From a virus, in the IMG/VR virus record IMGVR_UViG_3300046454_000397, positions 1 to 49,297 of that record: a DNA stretch of 49,297 nucleotides, one strand, 5' to 3'. The notes under the pieces were generated by a model, which saw only the letters and a program-made list of their open reading frames with translations, ran no database searches and was not told the origin of the DNA. The position numbers and the translations under genes are program-made. Positions within the stretch are counted from its first letter, which is position 1, and each line of letters begins with the position of its first letter. Positions 38,366 through 45,820 of this stretch are shown piece by piece.

Positions 38366-40255
38366 TCAGTGCAAGACCAACTCCGGCGGGAACCACTTGT
38401 TGCCGCCGGCCGCGTCGACCTGGAGCTGCCGCCAGATCGCGAGCGCCTTCGCGTCCGTCGGATCGGCGAGCAGAACCGTGGCCACCGACATCGGCATACC
38501 GAAGAGGTTGAACGACTCGTCGGCCGTGCCGCGCGTCCCGTCGACCGACTCCTGCGCGCGCGAGGTCCAGCGCGTGCCGTTCAGCAGCCACGCATCCGAG
38601 ACGACGCGGCGCGCAGCGCGTAGTGCAAGTGCGCGAGCATCAGCACGACCAAAAGTCCGGCCGCCAAGGTCCATGCCGTAGGCGCCGACAGACGCCTGCC
38701 ACGGAATCCACCACGCGCCAGTGCCAAGCCTCGGGTCGTCGAGGCGCACGTCCCAGATGTCGTTCGCCTTGACCGACAACTGCGGCAGCAGGATGGCGTC
38801 AAGCCGAGCGAGCCACCTGTCCCGAACTTGCGCAGCAAGCACACGGTCGCGCAGTGTCCACCAGCAGTCGCAGACGAGCAAGGCTTCCCAACCAATCGCG
38901 CGGCCGGCGTAGACCTGCGACGTCGAGAGGCCCGGCTTCACGGTCCACTGCAGCAGGTAGACGCGCGCGACGCATTCGAGGTCGAACTGCAGCGCATCGC
39001 TGCCGGTCAGCCGCGCGGAGACGGTCAACGTGTCGTTGAAGGCGTGTTCGACGTCCGGACCCCACCAACCATGCGTGTCGAGCGTCGTCAGCCCGCGCGA
39101 CTTGCCGAGTTGGTCCGGCGAGACGGACAGCGACCAGTGCGGGCGCCCGTCCCAGAAGACGAGGTTCGGGTGGTTCGCGAGGATCAGCGGGCCGCCGTTC
39201 GCTTCGAGATGGTGGCACGGGCGCGCGGCCTGCCGCAGCGCGGTCAGGTAGCGGACCGTCGCGGCACCGGGAACGCCGGCGGCGCACTCGGCGCCGACGA
39301 AGACCTCGTCCTCCTGCGCGCCGGTGTCGTTGCTCGATGCGTTCACGCCGAGCGGTCCCGACGTCCAGGCGTGGAGCTGCCCGAACGCCGAGCCGAAGTT
39401 CGAGCGCGTCCAGGTGAGCGCAGGCGTCCCCGAAGTGGGGTTGCCGAGCGGCCAGACGTTTGCGCACCCTTGCACGGCGATGGCCTGCGCGACTGCCGCG
39501 CCCGCCGACGTCCACTCCGTCGCGGCGTGCAAACGCGCCGGCCAGACGATCGTCAAGGGCATGCTGCGAGACTGTCCGTCGCCGAGCTGCTCGCCGGCGG
39601 CGACGAGCACGTTGCCCGACGTGCCGGCGACCACGACCGAAGCGTTGCCCCACGTCAGCGCGACGCCGGCCGGCACGGTCGCGACGACGTCAGGCACCGA
39701 CGGGTTGCTTGCGGTGACGACGACCTCGCCGCTGCACCAGCCCGGCTGGTCCGGATACCACTGCGCCCACAGCTCGGCGACGAGCATCGGCCCGATGCGC
39801 GAGCGGAAGTGCGCCGCGTAGGCCGCGCCGTCGGCTTCGACGGTGAGCAGTTGCAGGACCGTGCCGTTGACGACTGGCACGCCGCCGAAGAACGCTAGCG
39901 GGTCGGCCGGCAGCGGCGCGAGCGTCCACGCGGTCGAGGCTAGGGGCGTGAGCGTCACCGAGCGCGCGGTGTTCGGGTCCAGGTGCAGGCGCACGTCGAG
40001 GACGTGCAAGCCGACGCCGAAGGCGTGCCCGACGACCCAGGTGCTGCCGTCCGACGCAGTGCCCTTCAGCGCCGGCGGCTCGACGTCAGTCGTCGTCCGC
40101 CGCCAGCCGTCGAACGCCGCGCCAGAGTAATTCGCGACGGCGATCGTCTGCGCCGAGGCAGCGGTCGCGATGGCGGCTATGCCGGCAAGCGCGCACAGCA
40201 GCGGCAACCAGACGGCGCGCAAGTCGGCGAAGAACGCGGAGCGGTGAGTTCGCAT
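38366..40255 (-). CDS. Signal-peptide-bearing protein of unknown function, 629 aa
   Basis: The ATG at 40255 opens a classical Sec signal peptide: basic start (MRTHRSAFFADLR), hydrophobic core (VWLPLLCALAGIAAIATAA) and an ASA|Q cleavage site near residue 36. The mature protein is large and strand-rich at first (TTDVEPPALKGTASDGSTWV), then has helical segments such as GWEALLVCDCWWTLRDRVLA and LAARRVVSDAWLLNG, hinting at an alpha/alpha-toroid as in some glycosidases. No family recognised. Export to the periplasm or outer surface is unusual for a phage gene in this position. Confidence 0.7.
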   Translation of the reverse strand: MRTHRSAFFADLRAVWLPLLCALAGIAAIATAASAQTIAVANYSGAAFDGWRRTTTDVEPPALKGTASDGSTWVVGHAFGVGLHVLDVRLHLDPNTARSVTLTPLASTAWTLAPLPADPLAFFGGVPVVNGTVLQLLTVEADGAAYAAHFRSRIGPMLVAELWAQWYPDQPGWCSGEVVVTASNPSVPDVVATVPAGVALTWGNASVVVAGTSGNVLVAAGEQLGDGQSRSMPLTIVWPARLHAATEWTSAGAAVAQAIAVQGCANVWPLGNPTSGTPALTWTRSNFGSAFGQLHAWTSGPLGVNASSNDTGAQEDEVFVGAECAAGVPGAATVRYLTALRQAARPCHHLEANGGPLILANHPNLVFWDGRPHWSLSVSPDQLGKSRGLTTLDTHGWWGPDVEHAFNDTLTVSARLTGSDALQFDLECVARVYLLQWTVKPGLSTSQVYAGRAIGWEALLVCDCWWTLRDRVLAAQVRDRWLARLDAILLPQLSVKANDIWDVRLDDPRLGTGAWWIPWQASVGAYGMDLGGRTFGRADARALALRAARRVVSDAWLLNGTRWTSRAQESVDGTRGTADESFNLFGMPMSVATVLLADPTDAKALAIWRQLQVDAAGGNKWFPPELVLH

Positions 40256-40266
40256 GGCGCAGCATC

Positions 40267-40653
40267 CTACTGTGGAACGGGCTGACGCAAAGGACCGCGG
40301 CACATCTCGACGAGGATGTCGTCGCACACCCGCCGCAGCATCTCGGGAGAAGCCGCCTCGGTGTGCACCAGCTTCGACAGGCGGAACTCGCCGCACTCGT
40401 CGGGGTGCCATACGCGGCGACCGTCGGTCGTCTTGCGCAGCACGACGGCGCGGACGTCGCAGCGCAGCTCTATTGTGTTGTCGAAGTAGAGGCGCTCGGG
40501 GTTCTCGACGCGCGCCAGCTTGATCTGCGTCGCGCGGCCGATCTCCTTGCCGCGCTCGTACAGCAAGGCGCTCATGCGGTCGCGCTCCTTCGTCACGCGC
40601 TTCAGTTGCGCCAGCACGCGAGCGAGACGGTTACGGTTCTTGACAGCGCTCAT
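40267..40653 (-). CDS. Hypothetical protein, 128 aa
   Basis: ATG start within an ATGA overlap. The N-terminal third is a basic helix with heptads (RLARVLAQLKRVTKERDRMS), then strands with NTIELRCDVRAVVLRKTTDG and a helical C-terminal part (SPEMLRRVCDDILVEMCRG). It resembles phage early proteins of unknown role. Member of a string of four small genes driven from the promoter at 41289-41317. Confidence 0.6.
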   Translation of the reverse strand: MSAVKNRNRLARVLAQLKRVTKERDRMSALLYERGKEIGRATQIKLARVENPERLYFDNTIELRCDVRAVVLRKTTDGRRVWHPDECGEFRLSKLVHTEAASPEMLRRVCDDILVEMCRGPLRQPVPQ

Positions 40654-40928
40654 TGGTCGGCGCACCAGTCGCAAGGACCAACGCACGGCTGCGGGCCGCC
40701 GTGCTCCATCGCTTCGGCGATGCGCTCGAACAGCGCCAGCAACGCGTCGGCACGAGCCCCGGGCTGGACAGACCCGCATACCCAGTACGGGGAGACGAAT
40801 TCATGCACGTCGCCGTCCCACCGCGTGCGCGGCGGAGCGACGGCGGTATATGCTTCCGTGGTGTCGGTCAGCTCGGCGCCGACGGGAAGAAGCTTGGTCA
40901 GCTTCCTGCGAAGTTGCGTGGTGTTCAC
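40650..40928 (-). CDS. Small Cys-containing protein, 92 aa
   Basis: The GTG at 40928 overlaps the upstream stop. Residues 2-20 form a short helix (NTTQLRRKLTKLLPVGAEL), followed by a middle with WDGDVHEFVSPYWVCG and a helix (ARADALLALFERIAEAMEHG). It ends QPCVGPCDWCADQ, a Cys cluster that could bind zinc. Unknown function. Confidence 0.6.
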   Translation of the reverse strand: MNTTQLRRKLTKLLPVGAELTDTTEAYTAVAPPRTRWDGDVHEFVSPYWVCGSVQPGARADALLALFERIAEAMEHGGPQPCVGPCDWCADQ

Positions 40929-41281
40929 AGTGCCACCGCCTTGAACCAAGCGTCGAACTCATCGAGGAACTTGTCGACAGTCGCCTGGAAGTGCCCGCCG
41001 TCGGCGCCGTAGTCGCTCAGGATGTCCTCGCCGTTACCAAGGACGAACAGCACCCAGTGACGAGTACTACCGTCCGCGCCGTCCTTGAACCTGACCGTGG
41101 CGTCGTCGGCGTATTCAAAGATCGCGTCTACCGTTTCGTCGACGCTCGCCAAGAACATCTCGTCTTCCCCACCCGAAGAGACGGAGACGGGAAGGAAGCC
41201 TGCGCTACGCAGGCGGGTCAGAACCTCGCGCACGATGGCCTTCTCTACTCGTGCGAGGATGCTTCGGTTGTTGGTTTCCAT
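40925..41281 (-). CDS. Small acidic protein with leaderless promoter, 118 aa
   Basis: The ATG is 7 nt from a -10 box, so the mRNA is predicted leaderless. Sequence begins METNNRSILARVEKAIVREV; the middle (EDEMFLASVDETVDAIFEYA, ATVRFKDGADGSTRHWVLFV) is acidic and strand-rich. Only the first four codons match those of the gene starting at 42179, so the upstream region and start, not the proteins, were duplicated. Likely an early protein interacting with host or phage factors. Confidence 0.65.
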   Translation of the reverse strand: METNNRSILARVEKAIVREVLTRLRSAGFLPVSVSSGGEDEMFLASVDETVDAIFEYADDATVRFKDGADGSTRHWVLFVLGNGEDILSDYGADGGHFQATVDKFLDEFDAWFKAVAL

Positions 41282-41335
41282 GGCGTGAAGTAGACCATTC
41301 GGGCCGCAGACTGTCAAACACTTTCAAACATTTTC
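41273..41335 (-). repeat. Promoter-bearing direct repeat, copy A
   Basis: About 63 bp that recur at 42171-42233 with only two mismatches. The unit spans the first codons of the downstream gene, the -10, the -35 and the TGTTTGA-rich upstream element. The proteins diverge right after the repeat. This points to a duplicated transcription and translation start module inserted in front of two unrelated genes. Confidence 0.85.
41289..41317 (-). promoter_or_regulatory. Promoter with consensus -35, leaderless start (copy A)
   Basis: On the leftward strand a perfect TTGACA (41317-41312) is followed by a 17-bp spacer and TCTACT (41294-41289). The start codon is 7 nt beyond, right where transcription should begin. 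The upstream DNA has two TGTTTGA units 10 bp apart and overlaps the end of the preceding gene. Confidence 0.75.
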
Positions 41336-41671
41336 CCGCACGAACTCCAAGAACGGGCTGTCGCGCAGGACGATCGCCCCGCCACCCTTCCGGCGCAGGA
41401 CGTGCATGCACAGCATGGCGATTTTCCAGGACTTCGCCCGGGCGACGAGCCGCCAGTGCACCGGCTTCCGGTCGCGCATGACCGGCTTGTCGAGGCCCTG
41501 GCAGACGAGGAACTGCTTCGAGTCGTCGGGCTCGGCGGTGCAGAGAACGCGTACGGCCTGCCGGCTGAGTACTTTGCCGGGCTTGGCGCACTTCGCGCAC
41601 TTCGCGCAGTGCTTCTCGCTACGGTCCTGGCGGAAGGCCAGGGGCGCCTTGCAGCCCTTGCAGCGGTTCAC
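41324..41671 (-). CDS. Zinc-ribbon-containing protein, 115 aa
   Basis: GTG-started. The N-terminus has CKGCKAPLAFRQDRSEKHC followed by AKCAKCAKPG, a clear two-site zinc ribbon with a short AKCAKC duplication. The rest is mixed and basic (SRQAVRVLCTAEPDDSKQFL, VHWRLVARAKSWKIAMLCMH). The gene's last codons overlap the promoter element of the gene downstream, so its stop TGA is part of the TGTTTGA motif. Role unknown. Confidence 0.65.
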   Translation of the reverse strand: MNRCKGCKAPLAFRQDRSEKHCAKCAKCAKPGKVLSRQAVRVLCTAEPDDSKQFLVCQGLDKPVMRDRKPVHWRLVARAKSWKIAMLCMHVLRRKGGGAIVLRDSPFLEFVRENV

Positions 41672-41862
41672 AGCTTGCCTCCCTTCGCGCGGATCTCAGC
41701 AGCCCTCCGTTCGGCCGCTTCCGCATTACGAACGTGGATGAAGATGGACTCGACCGGTGCGGTGCGGCGGCTCTTTGCTTCCGCCGCGAATGCCCGCTCA
41801 TTGCGAGCGTAGGCTTCCCAATACTCAGCGGTCTCAGTTGGGTGCGGTCGTGGCGCGTTCAC
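41668..41862 (-). CDS. Small hypothetical protein, 64 aa
   Basis: GTG at 41862 overlaps the upstream stop; more distant in-frame codons on this strand read antisense-like and are discounted. The peptide is highly charged and helical (TETAEYWEAYARNERAFAAE and NAEAAERRAAEIRAKGGKL). No family recognised. It is the middle gene of a three-gene run served by the promoter at 42187-42215. Confidence 0.55.
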   Translation of the reverse strand: MNAPRPHPTETAEYWEAYARNERAFAAEAKSRRTAPVESIFIHVRNAEAAERRAAEIRAKGGKL

Positions 41863-42179
41863 AGCTTCACCACGCGCGGGTCGTTGGCGTCGTCGCGCAG
41901 GATCGAGTAGATGCCGCACGTCGGCACGACGTAGATCGAACCGTTCCGCGTGCCGAGCGACAGCACTTCCAGGTCGAGGCCGCCACCCGAAACCGTGACC
42001 GTCACGCGCACGCCGTCGCGGTAGCGCACTTCGAGGAAGCGGTCGGCGAGGTCCCGCAACCGCGCGCGGCCGGCGTCGTCGACGGCCAAGGGAACCGCCG
42101 CCTTCCACTCGGTCAGCAGGCGCGCAGCCTCGTGGTTCCGGTCGGCGAGGGCGGGGAGGTTCTTTGCGTTGGTTTCCAT
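41859..42179 (-). CDS. Small protein with leaderless promoter, 106 aa
   Basis: The ATG lies 7 nt after a -10 box. The protein starts METNAKNLPALADRNHEAAR, then has a helical segment (RLRDLADRFLEVRYRDGVRV) and strands (VTVTVSGGGLDLEVLSLGTR). Beyond the first four residues it does not resemble the gene starting at 41281. Early-type phage protein of unknown role. Confidence 0.65.
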   Translation of the reverse strand: METNAKNLPALADRNHEAARLLTEWKAAVPLAVDDAGRARLRDLADRFLEVRYRDGVRVTVTVSGGGLDLEVLSLGTRNGSIYVVPTCGIYSILRDDANDPRVVKL

Positions 42180-42233
42180 GGCGTGAAGTAGACCAGCCGG
42201 GCCGCAGACTGTCAAACACTTTCAAACATTTTC
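42171..42233 (-). repeat. Promoter-bearing direct repeat, copy B
   Basis: Second copy of the repeat at 41273-41335, with two substitutions inside the promoter spacer. It starts 1 nt after the large terminase stop codon, so it forms the whole intergenic region between terminase and the small-gene cluster. Confidence 0.85.
42187..42215 (-). promoter_or_regulatory. Promoter with consensus -35, leaderless start (copy B)
   Basis: TTGACA (42215-42210), 17-bp spacer and TCTACT (42192-42187) on the leftward strand, again 7 nt from the ATG. Same layout as copy A. It would start a new transcript just after terminase. Confidence 0.75.
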
Positions 42234-43853
42234 CTACGGCCGCCAGCGGCCCGCCGAGTCCCGGTCGCCGGCCATCGCGTCACCCCCGTCGGGCCGGTCG
42301 TCGGGATGCGTGTCGGGGCCGTCCGGCTTCACCGTCGCCTGGGCGGCCGCTGGGGGCTCCCTGCGCCCGAAGGCGTGCGCTTCGAGCCAAGCCCAGGCCC
42401 CGCTGGTTGCGTCGACCTGATCGCACAGCGCGGCCTCGGGGAAGCCTTCCAGCTCGTCGACGTAACCCTGCGTCCACGGCCCGGCGAACAGGCGCAGGCC
42501 ATCCCGCTGCGTCAGCGGCGGCAAGTCCTTGTCGGCGCCCCACCACTTGCCGCCGGTGTTGCCGCACTCGCCCCGGCGCTGGTAGCCGCGCTCCAGGCAC
42601 GACGCCACCGGGTCGGCGCGACGCTGCTTGGCGTCGAGCCCGACCGAGTTCCTGGCCATGGCGCTGTTCTCCTTCCAGGTGAGCTGCCGCGCCTCCTGCG
42701 GCCGAGCGCCGACGACGCGGAAACCCTCGGCCTTCAGGCGCGTCTGCAGCGCGTCGAACTGCGCGATGCCGCCTGAGCCGCCCTCGATCTCGATGCCGAC
42801 GACGACGTGCCGGCCATCGATGTGCGCCTGCTGCACGATCTTGTCGTCGCGCTTGCCGGGCGTCGCCTTGAACGCCGTCGCGTGCTCGACGAAGCGACAG
42901 CCCGCGCGCACGCGCGCCATCAGCACGCCGGCAGTGCGCGCGGCGTCCTGCTTCTCACTGGCGGCGAGGTCCCACCAGCGCACGCGGACCGTCTCGGAGG
43001 TCGGCAGGACACTCTCGGCCGGGTCGAGCATCGGCCCGAACCACTCGACGCGGAAGTAGTCGCCCGGGTCGCGCGCCGACCAGTCGCCGTCGAGCAGCTG
43101 CCGGCGCCGCGTCGGGTGCATGTCGCGCAGCGTCTCCTTGTAGGGCTCGCGGTCGAGCGACGGGTTGTCGTCGATGCGCGACGGGATGTAGCTGCCCACC
43201 GCGGCGACGACCTGCTGCGTCGCCGGGTCGACGCCACCCATGAAGCGCCGCTTCACCCAGTCGTGCCCCGGGCCGCCCGGGTTGCTCGTCGCGATCATGC
43301 GCAGCGGGATCGGGTCGTCGATGTTCTTGCGGCATCGACTGCGCAGCAGCTCGTAGGTCGACTCCAGCGGCCAGTGCGTCAGCTCGTCGAAGCCGATCAG
43401 GTGCCAGTCGCTGCCGTAGAACTGCAGGTCGTCGCGCGTCGTGCCGTCGTGGTAGCCCATCACGACGCGCGCGCCGCTCGGGAACTCGAAGGCGCTGTCG
43501 TCGCCGAGCCACTTCACGCCGGCGGGTAGCCACAGCCGCTTGGCCTTGTCGATCAGGTTGCCGGGCAGCTTCGCCTCAGTGCGCGAGCGGCGCAGCAGCA
43601 CGGCGCGGAACTGCGGGTAGTGCCACGCGTACTGCGCCGCGGCGATCAGCAGGCCGTAGCTTTTGCCGCCACCGGCCGCGCCGCCGAACAGGATCTCGAA
43701 CACGGGCTTCTCGCAGCCGACGTGCGCGCCGAGCAGCTTCCGTTGCTTCGGATGCGGCAGCGACAGCGGCCCCATGTAGGGGTTGCCGAGCGTCTGCGGG
43801 CACATCCGCTCGAACTGCAGCACGGCCTTGTCGCCGAGGTCGATCGTCGTCAC
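42234..43853 (-). CDS. terL: Terminase large subunit
   Basis: 539 aa from the GTG at 43853, which overlaps the preceding stop by GTGA; longer in-frame starts are rejected. The ATPase domain has Walker A GGAAGGGKSYG (K64), Walker B HLIGFDE (D156, E157) and a coupling-type motif MIATSNPGG (187-194). The nuclease domain has RWWDLAAS (D295), GIEIEGGSGG (E355, E357) and a late DQVDATSGAW with conserved Asp. The enzyme packages DNA into the procapsid and cuts it; the sequence is of the type found with Mu-like and other headful or cos systems. The C-terminus is Asp/Pro/Gly rich. Confidence 0.95.
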   Translation of the reverse strand: MTTIDLGDKAVLQFERMCPQTLGNPYMGPLSLPHPKQRKLLGAHVGCEKPVFEILFGGAAGGGKSYGLLIAAAQYAWHYPQFRAVLLRRSRTEAKLPGNLIDKAKRLWLPAGVKWLGDDSAFEFPSGARVVMGYHDGTTRDDLQFYGSDWHLIGFDELTHWPLESTYELLRSRCRKNIDDPIPLRMIATSNPGGPGHDWVKRRFMGGVDPATQQVVAAVGSYIPSRIDDNPSLDREPYKETLRDMHPTRRRQLLDGDWSARDPGDYFRVEWFGPMLDPAESVLPTSETVRVRWWDLAASEKQDAARTAGVLMARVRAGCRFVEHATAFKATPGKRDDKIVQQAHIDGRHVVVGIEIEGGSGGIAQFDALQTRLKAEGFRVVGARPQEARQLTWKENSAMARNSVGLDAKQRRADPVASCLERGYQRRGECGNTGGKWWGADKDLPPLTQRDGLRLFAGPWTQGYVDELEGFPEAALCDQVDATSGAWAWLEAHAFGRREPPAAAQATVKPDGPDTHPDDRPDGGDAMAGDRDSAGRWRP

Positions 43854-44281
43854 ATCAAGTCCTCGATCGTCTTCGGCTCCGGTCGCACGAGCCGGATCGT
43901 CGGCCGCTCGCGCCGGAGCTGGTCGGTGAAGTCGTGCAAGTCCTCGATCGCGTCGGCGAGTTCGCCGGCGTCGGGCAGCATCGGGACGCCGTTGCTGCTC
44001 GACGCGGTCGTCGCCGCCGGCGCGGGCATCTGCACGATGTGGGGCGTGTCGAGGCGCGCGAACAGCTTGATGAGTTCGCGCGCGGCCGGCACGTCGCCCT
44101 GGATCGCGGCGTTGCTCAGGCCCTTCACCACGTTCCACATCATCTTCTCAAGCGTCGTGTTCTCCTCGCGCGCGTAGCGGTCGCAGACCGCGATCAGGTC
44201 GAGGCGCCGGCCGCGGCCGCGGATGACGTGCACGACGGCGCGCTCGGCGCTCGGATCGACGGGCAGCTCGTTGGTGGTCAT
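43850..44281 (-). CDS. Probable terminase small subunit, 143 aa
   Basis: Position directly before the large subunit with GTGA coupling. Residues 26-70 are helical with RRLDLIAVCDRYAREENTTL and MMWNVVKGLSNAAIQGDVPA, followed by ARELIKLFARLDTP. The element GLxxAAxxGDxxAARxLxxxx.R.D is seen in small terminase-like phage proteins. The C-terminal part is acidic then basic. It would recognise the packaging site, but no site can be named. Confidence 0.65.
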   Translation of the reverse strand: MTTNELPVDPSAERAVVHVIRGRGRRLDLIAVCDRYAREENTTLEKMMWNVVKGLSNAAIQGDVPAARELIKLFARLDTPHIVQMPAPAATTASSSNGVPMLPDAGELADAIEDLHDFTDQLRRERPTIRLVRPEPKTIEDLM

Positions 44282-44688
44282 CCGATCAAGTCCTCGATGC
44301 TGGCCGGCTGGCCGCTGCGCTTGGCCCGCTCGCCGGTCATCGCTTCCCAGCGCTGCACGACGACGTCGCAGTACGCCGGGTCCATTTCCATCGCGAAGCA
44401 TTGGCGCTCGGCCTGCTCGCAGGCGAGCAGCGTCGAGCCGCTGCCGGCGAACGGGTCGTAGACCGTCGTCGCGAACGGCGTATTGCCGAGCAGCTCGACG
44501 AGCAGGCCGACCGGCTTCTCGGTGGTGTGGTGCTCGTTGCCCGTGCGCTGCGCGCCGATGACGTTGCCCGCGCCACTCGCGTGCTTGTCGATGGGCGGCG
44601 TGTCCTTGCAGGCCCATAGCACCAGCTCGTGCTGCGCGCGACCCTCTCCGCACGCCGCGGCGATCGGTGGCGGTAGCCGCAGAAACAC
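44278..44688 (-). pseudogene. Truncated DNA methyltransferase (C-terminal part only)
   Basis: The 136-aa frame contains the end of a beta-class N4/N6 DNA methyltransferase: HHTTEKPVGLLVELLGNTPF, the SAM-binding motif DPFAGSGSTLLACEQAE and MEMDPAYCDVVVQRWEAM. The N-terminal half with the catalytic DPPY-type motif is absent, and the earliest possible start is a GTG near the break. Upstream in another frame a 4-nt ATGA link from the HTH gene leads into a short unrelated reading. It is probably a remnant that can bind SAM at best, perhaps left after a deletion. Confidence 0.75.
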
Positions 44689-44713
44689 AACGTGCCGTCG
44701 AAGACGTGCTTGG

Positions 44714-45037
44714 TCATCGCTGTCGCTCCCAGAACTGCACCAACGCGCCGACCTGCTCAGGCTTGAGCATGCCGCGCTCGGCGCGGTTGATCCACGACGT
44801 GCCGAGGCCGGTCATCTCGCTGAGCTGGCCGAGCGTGAAGCCGGCGCGCTCGCGGCGCACGAGGCACCACTCGTGCGGTTCGAGCTGCGTTGACCGCGGG
44901 TCGCCCGGATCGGTCTCCCAGCGTCGCAGCGTCTGCGTGCTGACGCCGCACATCGCCGCGGCCTCGGCGACCTTCATCTTTGAGCGCCGTCGGCAGAGCC
45001 GCGTGCATTCACCAACGGTGATGTCGAGCGTCTTCAC
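44714..45037 (-). CDS. Helix-turn-helix protein, 107 aa
   Basis: GTG at 45037 overlaps the upstream stop; an ATG 20 codons later is an alternative. Two DNA-binding-like motifs are seen: MKVAEAAAMCGVSTQTLRRW (MerR-type helix-turn-helix, about 20-39) and a Cro/XRE-type GFTLGQLSEMTGLGTSWINR (about 68-87). Likely a transcription regulator, placed before the packaging genes, so it may time their expression. Confidence 0.75.
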   Translation of the reverse strand: MKTLDITVGECTRLCRRRSKMKVAEAAAMCGVSTQTLRRWETDPGDPRSTQLEPHEWCLVRRERAGFTLGQLSEMTGLGTSWINRAERGMLKPEQVGALVQFWERQR

Positions 45038-45273
45038 TGATCTTGCTTCTTCGCTGCGCGATGCAACGCACGCACAGCTTCTGGGGTGGTGATGATCTTG
45101 GAAGTCAGCATCTTCGGCAGCACTTTGTCGTGGTAGCAAGAGTCGCAGCACCGCCCAAGGCTGGCGTCGGAAAAATCCGGTTCGCGATTGAAGACGTCGC
45201 GGTACTCCTCGGAAGCTCCCGGGAAAGTCTGCGGATCAAGCTGCCGCCCACATAGATCGCAAGAAGAAGTCAT
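45034..45273 (-). CDS. Small Cys-rich protein, 79 aa
   Basis: ATG in an ATGA overlap with the resolvase gene. It has CDLCGRQLDP near the start and CCDSCYHDKVLPKMLT in the middle, giving a CxxC...CxxC site for one zinc. The C-terminus is helical and basic. Small zinc proteins of this kind accompany RusA genes in many phages; role unknown. Confidence 0.65.
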   Translation of the reverse strand: MTSSCDLCGRQLDPQTFPGASEEYRDVFNREPDFSDASLGRCCDSCYHDKVLPKMLTSKIITTPEAVRALHRAAKKQDQ

Positions 45274-45785
45274 TGCGGATACCACCATACACGAACGCGC
45301 GCGCCGACGGTCGGGACTCGCAGCCAGTACTTGTGCGACTGCACCCACACCACCTGCGCATCGTCGAACCACAGCAGCGGCGGCAGGTCGTTCCACGCGC
45401 CGAGCGCGTCGAGCACCATCTTCGCGAGGTTGTCGACGTCGGGCCGCTTCAGCATCGACACCGGCGCCGTGTCCCTGAGCAGTCGAGGCACTTGGTACGC
45501 CTTGTTCTTGTAGTGCGTCTGCGGTCGCAGGAAGCCGAAGCCGATCGCGACGTGGAACGCGCCGTCGCGCGGCCACATGCTCTCAGGGTTCGCGGTCGTC
45601 AGCGCCGTCGGGAACTCTCGGGTGATGCGCTCGATCGCACTAGCACGCACTTGGTGCCCCCAGGGGTCGGCGCTGCGGTTCGGGTAGACGTGCCCGTGCT
45701 TCGACTTCACCGGCCGGGGCCACGCGGCGGGCTGACCGGGCACGAAGAACTCGACGGTCGGAGGGGCCTTCTTGTTGGACTTCAC
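45270..45785 (-). CDS. rusA: RusA-type Holliday junction resolvase
   Basis: 171 aa from a GTG with GGAG about 10 nt upstream; an ATG 18 codons further up lacks a ribosome site. The motifs FFVPGQPAAWPRP (13-25), KRPDVDNLAKMVLDALG (113-129) and WFDDAQVVWVQSHKYW (139-154) hold the conserved acidic residues D116, D118, D126, D141, D142 and the Lys of the RusA active site. The enzyme resolves four-way junctions formed in replication and recombination before packaging. It lies next to the presumed origin. Confidence 0.9.
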   Translation of the reverse strand: MKSNKKAPPTVEFFVPGQPAAWPRPVKSKHGHVYPNRSADPWGHQVRASAIERITREFPTALTTANPESMWPRDGAFHVAIGFGFLRPQTHYKNKAYQVPRLLRDTAPVSMLKRPDVDNLAKMVLDALGAWNDLPPLLWFDDAQVVWVQSHKYWLRVPTVGARVRVWWYPQ

Positions 45786-45820
45786 CGGGTTTCTGCTCCT
45801 TGGTATAAAACACCAAAGGA

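Noticed and set aside
42234-44138. Longer version of the large terminase with about 95 extra N-terminal residues
   Set aside because: The extension is a shadow of the small terminase gene in another frame; the GTG at 43853 with GTGA overlap gives a normal N-terminus.
44600-44717. Separate small gene starting at the ATG at 44717
   Set aside because: The ATGA overlap is suggestive, but after about 18 residues the frame becomes Ser/Arg-rich shadow sequence of the methyltransferase; it may only serve as a coupling start.
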